Shown here: positions 8,101 through 11,548 of the stretch, piece by piece
How positions within the stretch are numbered: position 1 is the stretch's first letter
Layout: each line of letters begins with the position of its first letter
NCBI GenBank assembly: GCA_013824905.1
Contig: PNOO01000048.1
Location: 1 to 12,997, forward strand
Length of the DNA stretch: 12,997 nt
Direction of reading: 5' to 3'
Source: Syntrophus sp. (in: bacteria)
GTDB taxonomy: Bacteria; Desulfobacterota; Syntrophia; Syntrophales; UBA5619
Notes under the pieces: generated by a model
Seen by the model: the letters and a program-made list of their open reading frames with translations, nothing else
What the model was told of the DNA's origin: nothing
Databases searched by the model: none
Program-made: the position numbers and the translations under genes

Positions 8101-8240
8101 AAACCCGGGCTCCCATGGGGATCGCGGTCATCGGCGGCCTTCTTACGTCGCTCTTTCTGACGCTGGTGGTCGTGCCGGCCGCCTATGATCTGTTCGACGA
8201 CTTCCAGGGGTTCTTCTCGAGACGGAAGAAAAAAGGATAA
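5142..8240 (+). CDS. HAE1-type RND efflux pump, inner-membrane permease
   Basis: A 1032-residue protein of full AcrB/MexB family length, acting as a trimer in the inner membrane and exporting hydrophobic or amphiphilic compounds using the proton gradient. The start MWLADTSVKRPVFATM matches the family's amphipathic N-terminal helix and TM1. Periplasmic loops occupy about residues 35-335 and 560-855; TM segments 2-6 lie at about 337-485 and TM8-12 at about 860-1015. The proton-relay residues are present: paired aspartates D399-D400 in TM4 (GLLIDDAIIVIEN), lysine K930 in TM10 (GLVKKNAILLVDY), and R962 in LRPILMT. These resemble drug-efflux HAE1 pumps; I see no reason to call it a CusA-type metal pump. 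Substrate is unknown. It overlaps the adaptor gene and is followed after 70 bases by the PII-like gene. Confidence 0.95.
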   Translation: MWLADTSVKRPVFATMVIMALVVLGAVSYPEIGVDLFPKVDFPIVTISTHLNGASPEVIDVDVTDKIEGAVNTINGVKTITSSSTEGDSRVTVEFILERNIDLAVQDVREKVALIRNKLPQDIDEPRIAKVDPDATAVMWLNLSGQKSIRELSTYVDEVLREQLQRIDGVGNIQLFGLQLRQIRVWLDSGKLQAYGLSANDVMGALQRQNVELPGGRIESLSKEYTIKIKGEFLNVPDFNDLVIAYDKGAPVRLRDVGKAEDGMEERRNIARFNGIPAVTMGIQKQSGTNTVAVVNAVKKEIEKINKTLPPGMTLNIAIDQSTFIRRSIAEVQKHLILGSLFAILAVFIFLGNIRTTLISAVALPISIIATFALIRVFGFTFNNMTMLALTLSVGLLIDDAIIVIENIYRHVEGGMAPREAATFATTEIGLAVMATTFAIVAIFLPVAFMKGMIGRFFLQFALTVVFSILVSLLVSFTLTPMLASIFLKPVMVKREGPAGAPAAIKPHRRLADAFDRGYKKLEAGYRRVLAFSLNHRVIMLVGALVLFAGSLYMTKYLGKEFVPPEDQGQFIVRLEAPIDYSVEKADELFRPAEEIVRNMPEVRAVLYRLGIGGSINRAILMTSLIPKSERKKSQMDLKKEIREKLRRFPGLKASAEDFSMIGGGQRQVPIQYSIRGADLMAVQGYAKQISGSFSKIPGIVDVDTSLEMGKPELKVYIDRDKAADLGVDVATVAQAINLLISGETEVTKYKDETRGKRYDLRIRLNPEERRDPDDLGKLYVRSRDGRLVELHNLVRVQEGGGPSVINREDRQRAVTLFASLEGVPLGEAMEGLNAIAAKILPPDYLPKYRGQADTMKESFGYLLFAIVLGVIMAYMVLAAQFESFVHPFTVLLSMPLSFIGAFGALLLTGNTISIFSFIGLILLMGLVKKNAILLVDYTNVLRERGLSRREAILEAGPVRLRPILMTTFAMVFGMLPVAFGMGEGAETRAPMGIAVIGGLLTSLFLTLVVVPAAYDLFDDFQGFFSRRKKKG

Positions 8241-8310
8241 TGTGGCGGAAACAACGGCGGCGTCTCCGGCGGGCGAAGCGCCCCAGCGATAAGAAGGGAG
8301 GTTCGACACC

Positions 8311-8601
8311 ATGAAGATGTTTATGATCATCTACGGCGAGGCGGCGGACGAATATGTGATCGACGCCCTGAAGGAGGCCGGGATCCGGGCGTACACGAAG
8401 ATGGTGGAGGCCAGGGGAGAGGGGACGGAAACCGAACCGAAACTTGGGACCCACTTCTGGCCCGGGAAGAACCATGTCCTTTTTATGGCCGTCGCCGATG
8501 AGGAGATCCCCCGGATCCGCGAGCGGATCCGGGAGATCAAGCTGGATCATCCCCGCGCCGGCGTCCGGAGCTTCCTTCTGCCGATGGAGGAGGCTGTTTA
8601 G
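8311..8601 (+). CDS. Small PII-like (GlnB-fold superfamily) protein of the RND operon
   Basis: A 96-residue cytoplasmic protein with a good ribosome binding site (GGGAGG, about 9 bases before the ATG). The pattern beta (MKMFMIIYG), helix (EYVIDALKEAG), beta (YTKMVEARGEG), exposed loop with GTHFWPGKNH (46-55), beta (VLFMAVADEE), helix (PRIRERIREIKLDH) and a last strand (VRSFLLPME) is the ferredoxin-like beta-alpha-beta-beta-alpha-beta order of PII signalling proteins. The conserved-looking GTHFWPG loop sits where the PII T-loop would be. I recognise similar proteins, often annotated P-II family regulator or hypothetical, next to RND pumps in anaerobic bacteria; this is memory, not a search. 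It follows the pump in the same orientation, suggesting a sensor or modulator of it, but its ligand and partner are unknown. A hairpin AGGCT/AGCCT (8591-8606) spans its stop codon without a T-run. Confidence 0.75.
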   Translation: MKMFMIIYGEAADEYVIDALKEAGIRAYTKMVEARGEGTETEPKLGTHFWPGKNHVLFMAVADEEIPRIRERIREIKLDHPRAGVRSFLLPMEEAV

Positions 8602-8650
8602 AGCCTGATCCGTCACTTACATCTCTTAATCCATCAGCTGCTCGTTTATC

Positions 8651-8679
8651 TTGAAAAACCATGAAAGGCAAAGTATCAT
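8651..8679 (+). promoter_or_regulatory. Candidate sigma70 promoter of the RCC1 lipoprotein gene
   Basis: TTGAAA (8651-8656) and TATCAT (8674-8679) match five of six bases each with an ideal 17-base spacer, the best promoter match in the window. Transcription would begin near 8686, about 64 bases before the start codon. An inverted repeat CCATG (8659-8663) / CATGG (8677-8681) spans the spacer and -10 and could be an operator. A promoter here indicates a unit separate from the efflux operon, although no convincing terminator lies between. Confidence 0.5.
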
Positions 8680-8749
8680 GGCAAGGCTGATCACGATTTT
8701 ACACACAATATAACAATGCGGGAAAACTCCCATGAAAAGAGGAAGTCCA

Positions 8750-10126
8750 ATGAAACGTACCGAACCGTTCGTCGTTTTTAATTTGTTTTTGAGCGTGCTC
8801 ACGGCGTTGATGATTCTGGGGTGCAGCAGCGAGTCCTTATACTCCATTTCCGGCCAAGTGACCTCCGGCGGTTCGGCGCTTTCGGGCGTAACAATGACCC
8901 TGATCGGCCCTGCGGGAAGGACAGCGACCACAGATACAAACGGAAATTATTCATTTGGCGACATGCCGATCGGCATCTATACCCTGACCCCTTCTTTGAT
9001 GGGCTATACCTTTCTCCCGCCAGCCAAGAGCGTCTATCTCGACGGCATCAATGCAACCGCGTTTAATTTCAGCGCCATCATCGGCGGCAGGCTCGCCACG
9101 GCGGCCCATACCTTTTACGTGAAGGGCGACGCCACGCTCTGGGGATGGGGAAGCAACAATAGCGGCCAGATCGGCGACGGAACGACGACGGATCGCGCCA
9201 ACCGCGTGCAGGTCACCACCTTGTCCGGCATGAAAACCGTCGATACGGGCGAAGATCACACGGTCGCCCTGAAGAGCGACGGCACAGTCTGGACATGGGG
9301 CAACAACAGCAACGGCCAGCTCGGCAACGGAACGACCACCAGCAGCTCCGTTCCCATCCAGGCCACCTCGCTATCGAACGTGATCAATGTTACGGCGGGC
9401 TATAAATTTACGGTCGCCCTGAAGAGCGACGGCACGGTTTGGGCGTGGGGGATCAACAGCAGCGGCCAGCTCGGCAACGGAACGACCTCAGACAGTTCCG
9501 TTCCCGTACAAGTCACCGGCCTGTCAACAGCGGCGACGGCTGTTTCGGCAGGCTTTGACCATGTCCTTTCCCTTCAGAACGACGGCACGGTCTGGACATG
9601 GGGAAGCAACAGCAAAGGCCAACTCGGCAATGGAACGACCACCGACAGCTCCGTCCCCGTACAGGTCAACGGCGTGTCATCCATCATCGCCATCGCGGCA
9701 GGCAATGACTTCAGCCTGGCTCTGAGGAACACGCTCTTCACGATATGGGCCTGGGGAAGCAACAGCAAGGGTCAGCTCGGCAATGGAACGACCACGGACA
9801 GCGCCACGGCTGTGAACGTCTCCGGACTGGCCTTAGTGACGGCGATCGCGGCCGGCGATGATCATGCGGTTTCCCTGAAGAGCGACGGCACGGTCTGGAC
9901 GTGGGGAGACAACAGCAACGGTCAGCTCGGCAACGGCACGGCGACCGGCAGCACCACCCCCGTGCAGGTCACCGGACTGTCGGGCAGCGTGGCTGTTGCG
10001 GCAGGCCGGGATGACAGCGCCGTGATGAAGACGGACAACACGCTCTGGGCTTGGGGAAACAACAGCAACGGTCAGCTCGGTGACGGAACGACCACGGACA
10101 GATGGACCCCCGTGCAGGCGCCCTAA
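8750..10126 (+). CDS. Lipoprotein with carboxypeptidase-regulatory-like domain and seven-bladed RCC1 beta-propeller
   Basis: A 458-residue protein starting at the ATG at 8750, with GAGGAAG (8739-8745) 4 bases upstream; an in-frame ATG at 8732 is less well placed. A lipoprotein signal (VVFNLFLSVLTALMILGC) ends at C25, followed by S26, which under the E. coli sorting rule would send it to the outer membrane. Residues 31-109 form a beta-sandwich like carboxypeptidase regulatory domains (ISGQVTSGGSALSGVTMTL, TDTNGNYSFGDMPIGIYTL). Residues about 115-458 hold seven RCC1 repeats, each with a xWxWGxNSxGQLGNGTTT core; their first tryptophans are at 131, 181, 231, 282, 333, 383 and 433. The chain ends right after blade 7's core, so the strand pair preceding W131 probably closes the ring. 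RCC1 propellers mediate protein contacts; the bacterial surface role is unknown. Probably faces the periplasm or cell exterior. Confidence 0.88.
   Translation: MKRTEPFVVFNLFLSVLTALMILGCSSESLYSISGQVTSGGSALSGVTMTLIGPAGRTATTDTNGNYSFGDMPIGIYTLTPSLMGYTFLPPAKSVYLDGINATAFNFSAIIGGRLATAAHTFYVKGDATLWGWGSNNSGQIGDGTTTDRANRVQVTTLSGMKTVDTGEDHTVALKSDGTVWTWGNNSNGQLGNGTTTSSSVPIQATSLSNVINVTAGYKFTVALKSDGTVWAWGINSSGQLGNGTTSDSSVPVQVTGLSTAATAVSAGFDHVLSLQNDGTVWTWGSNSKGQLGNGTTTDSSVPVQVNGVSSIIAIAAGNDFSLALRNTLFTIWAWGSNSKGQLGNGTTTDSATAVNVSGLALVTAIAAGDDHAVSLKSDGTVWTWGDNSNGQLGNGTATGSTTPVQVTGLSGSVAVAAGRDDSAVMKTDNTLWAWGNNSNGQLGDGTTTDRWTPVQAP
9092..10123 (+). repeat. Seven tandem RCC1-coding repeats, about 150 bp each
   Basis: The blade units repeat every 150 or 153 bases. 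DNA similarity is high as well as protein similarity: the 19-base string CCCTGAAGAGCGACGGCAC occurs at 9267-9285, 9417-9435 and 9873-9891, and blades 4 and 5 share 47 of 51 bases over 9599-9649 and 9752-9802. Blade 5 departs from the others: the usual KSDGTVW is replaced by RNTLFTIW, with one extra residue. Confidence 0.85.
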
Positions 10127-10139
10127 CCGCAGCCTCTCA

Positions 10140-10169
10140 ACCGACCGGGGGATCGTACTTTCCGTCGGT
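10140..10169 (+). terminator. Weak hairpin after the RCC1 gene
   Basis: ACCGAC (10140-10145) pairs perfectly with GTCGGT (10164-10169), 13 bases after the RCC1 stop codon, with partial G/T-C pairing inside. Only a short CTTAT follows instead of a clear T-run, so termination would be inefficient or factor-assisted. It may instead be a 3' stabilising hairpin. Confidence 0.25.
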
Positions 10170-10265
10170 CTTATACGGCCAATATTGCGGCGTTCGGTTT
10201 TTAATAAGGATGCATATATGCGGTGATATTGGGCTGCACATCTCAGACAAGGAGAGCAATAGAAT

Positions 10266-10562
10266 ATGTATTTTGCTCATCACGATCTGGGCGCCCATTC
10301 AGGCGGTGAAATTGTCGAAATTACACTTTCCGGGAGCGCCGCAAATGTTCGCCTGATGGATAGCTCCAATTTCAGCAGCTACCGAAACGGCCGCAACTAT
10401 CGATGTATAGGCGGGTTGGCCAAACAATCCCCGGTACGTTTGCAGATCCCCAGCTCCGGCCATTGGCATGTTGCGGTGGACATGCAGGGTTTGCGCGGCA
10501 CCGTCCGGTCTTCCGCCCGCGTTCTTCCCGAGCCGCTTCCAGCTATTAAAGAGATTCCCTAA
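10266..10562 (+). CDS. DUF1883-family small protein
   Basis: A 98-residue protein starting MYFAHHDLGAHSGGEIVEITLSG-type sequence, then NVRLMDSSNFSSYRNGR, a GGLAKQSPVRLQIPSSGHW stretch and WHVAVDMQGLRGTVRSSARVLP. I recognise this as the DUF1883 family (the family of Agrobacterium Atu1913), a small all-beta domain of unknown function that also occurs fused to TIR domains in some bacteria; this copy is stand-alone. AAGGAG at 10249-10254 lies 11 bases before the ATG, slightly long but usable. No signal peptide or membrane segment, so cytoplasmic. It is 139 bases after the RCC1 gene on the same strand; no convincing promoter was found in that gap, so co-transcription past the weak hairpin is possible. 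The last residues (LPEPLPAIKEIP) look like a short unstructured tail. Function is unknown and I do not infer one from its neighbours. Confidence 0.8.
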   Translation: MYFAHHDLGAHSGGEIVEITLSGSAANVRLMDSSNFSSYRNGRNYRCIGGLAKQSPVRLQIPSSGHWHVAVDMQGLRGTVRSSARVLPEPLPAIKEIP

Positions 10563-10734
10563 CCAGTGCGCCAAGTTTGGTGCGACCAGACTTACCGCCC
10601 GGCCTTGAAACGAGCCACCGACAAATGGATATGTTTATTTTGCATGCGTCCGAAGACAAGGACGGGATACCACAAACTACATCCTCACCCTTTTTAGGTG
10701 TACCGAGCCACCTTCTTTTTCTCGGAAAAAAGCC

Positions 10735-10763
10735 TTGACAAGGCCTTATGTTCGACGCAAACT
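10735..10763 (+). promoter_or_regulatory. Candidate promoter for the ferredoxin/AOR leader
   Basis: A perfect TTGACA at 10735-10740 is followed after 17 bases by CAAACT (10758-10763, three of six). The -35 overlaps the inverted repeat GCCTT-gac-AAGGC (10732-10744), a possible operator. Transcription would start near 10770, about 300 bases before the ferredoxin gene and 90 before the hairpin at 10861. Confidence 0.35.
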
Positions 10764-10860
10764 TGCCTTCAATCGTCCATGATCCAATATCCTTTCAATC
10801 AGGGGGCGTGATATGAGGCGCGATTCTTCACCTTCCAAGGAAAAACAATCCAGATCATTG

Positions 10861-10900
10861 CCGGGACGTCTTATGTTTGTTCGACCTCCCGGATTTTTTT
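10861..10900 (+). terminator. Intrinsic-terminator-like hairpin with T-run in the leader
   Basis: CCGGGA (10861-10866) pairs perfectly with TCCCGG (10887-10892); after one C/C mismatch GTC (10868-10870) pairs with GAC (10883-10885), leaving a 12-base loop. The stem is followed at once by ATTTTTTT (10893-10900). This is the standard shape of a rho-independent terminator, reading rightward. It stands 167 bases before the ferredoxin start and about 300 bases after the DUF1883 gene. It either ends transcription from upstream or works as an attenuator within the AOR operon's leader. Confidence 0.6.
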
Positions 10901-10903
10901 ACA

Positions 10904-11040
10904 GGAAAAACAGGGTATGAGGTATCAAACCGAAGGAGATCATCGGGAACGTATCCATTGAAGTTAAGAACCGGTTGCACATTCGAAAAAGGAGGTGGTT
11001 TCGTCACGCATTAAGGGGTTTCCGGAAAAAACAGGTATGA
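10904..11040 (+). repeat. Two near-identical 17-base direct repeats in the leader
   Basis: GGAAAAACAGGGTATGA (10904-10920) and GGAAAAAACAGGTATGA (11024-11040) are offset by exactly 120 bases and differ only by one A/G step in the run. The first follows directly after the terminator T-run, the second lies 27 bases before the ferredoxin start codon. They may be protein-binding sites or the remains of a local duplication. Confidence 0.4.
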
Positions 11041-11067
11041 ATCTTTAACGAGTAAAGGAGAAAACAC

Positions 11068-11547
11068 ATGACCAAAATGTTGATGATTTATCCTGATCGC
11101 TGCACCGGCTGCCAGAATTGCGCGCTGTCATGCTCCTTCCACCATGACGGCGAGTTTCGACCCCACACCTCCCGGATCAAGGTCTTTTCCTGGGAGATGG
11201 AGGGGTTTTCCATGCCGACCGTATGCCAGCAGTGCGAGGACGCCCCCTGCGTGGCGGTCTGTCCCACCTCCGCTATGCATGACGAGCCTGTCGCCAGCAG
11301 GGTTGCCTGGGATGAGGCGAAGTGCATCGGCTGCCGGATGTGCACCCTGGCCTGCCCCTTCGGGGCGGTCGTTTATGAAACGCAGAAGCGCCGTATCATG
11401 AAATGTGATCTGTGCGACGGCGAGCCTCAGTGCGTGGCTTTTTGTCCGACCGCCGCCCTCGAATATGTAGATGAAACCGACGCCGCCCGGACGAGGGGAA
11501 AGGCCGTCGCCGTCGGCTTCAAGAAAACTTTTGAGGAGGTGAGATGA
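11068..11547 (+). CDS. Polyferredoxin-type electron-transfer subunit with four [4Fe-4S] sites, partner of AOR
   Basis: A 159-residue iron-sulfur protein of the HycB/DmsB/AorA type. AAAGGAG (11054-11060) is 7 bases before the ATG. Sixteen cysteines fall in four groups: C12-x2-C15-x2-C18-x3-C22; C53-x2-C56-x4-C61-x3-C65-P; C86-x2-C89-x2-C92-x3-C96-P; C113-x2-C116-x5-C122-x3-C126-P. This fits four [4Fe-4S] clusters forming a wire. There is no twin-arginine or other signal, so it is cytoplasmic. It ends one base before the AOR gene, which shows a dedicated pair; known AOR operons such as that of Aromatoleum aromaticum encode a similar small subunit (AorA) before the large one (AorB). Its likely role is to carry electrons between the AOR active site and ferredoxin or a further redox subunit beyond the window. 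A BamC-like role is possible but less supported. Confidence 0.9.
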   Translation: MTKMLMIYPDRCTGCQNCALSCSFHHDGEFRPHTSRIKVFSWEMEGFSMPTVCQQCEDAPCVAVCPTSAMHDEPVASRVAWDEAKCIGCRMCTLACPFGAVVYETQKRRIMKCDLCDGEPQCVAFCPTAALEYVDETDAARTRGKAVAVGFKKTFEEVR

Positions 11548-11548
11548 T

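Larger units (their letters stand above)
10563..11067 (+). other. 505-base non-coding region, probable leader of the ferredoxin/AOR operon
   Basis: No protein gene is convincing here. Seen from left to right: a compact hairpin GCGCC/GGTGC (10568-10583) just after the DUF1883 stop, with no T-run; a C/T-rich stretch with small inverted repeats CACC/GGTG (10686-10700) and CCGAG/CTCGG (10703-10725); a promoter-like element (10735-10763) whose -35 lies in a GCCTT-gac-AAGGC inverted repeat (10732-10744); a terminator-like hairpin with T-run (10861-10900); and three strong Shine-Dalgarno-like strings, AAGGAG (10933-10938), AAGGAGGTG (10989-10997) and AAAGGAG (11054-11060), of which only the last is correctly placed before a start codon. 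Base composition is visibly more A/T-rich than in the flanking genes. Confidence 0.6.

Noticed and set aside
8242..8292. 16-codon GTG frame between the pump and the PII-like gene
   Set aside because: Ala/Pro/Gly-rich and very short; the upstream purines overlap the pump's own end. No support beyond an open frame.
8664..8700. Resemblance to a GEMM (cyclic di-GMP) riboswitch in AAAGGCAAAG...GGCAAGGC
   Set aside because: The conserved P1a/P1b loop sequences and tetraloop are missing, and the region coincides with a good promoter instead.
8626..8931. Minus-strand 101-codon frame with a hydrophobic C-terminal stretch
   Set aside because: It is mostly antisense to the RCC1 gene's signal peptide, which explains the hydrophobic stretch; no homology recognised.
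10102..10356. 84-codon plus-strand frame running from the RCC1 gene end into the DUF1883 gene
   Set aside because: Starts inside the RCC1 gene and overlaps DUF1883 in another frame; no family features or ribosome binding site.
10764..10900. Moco/Tuco riboswitch ahead of the AOR operon
   Set aside because: I could not align the conserved Moco motif segments by eye; kept only as a hypothesis needing a covariance-model search.
10975..10980. TTGCAC as the -12 part of a sigma54 promoter
   Set aside because: No GG pair occurs at the required distance upstream, so the -24 element is missing.
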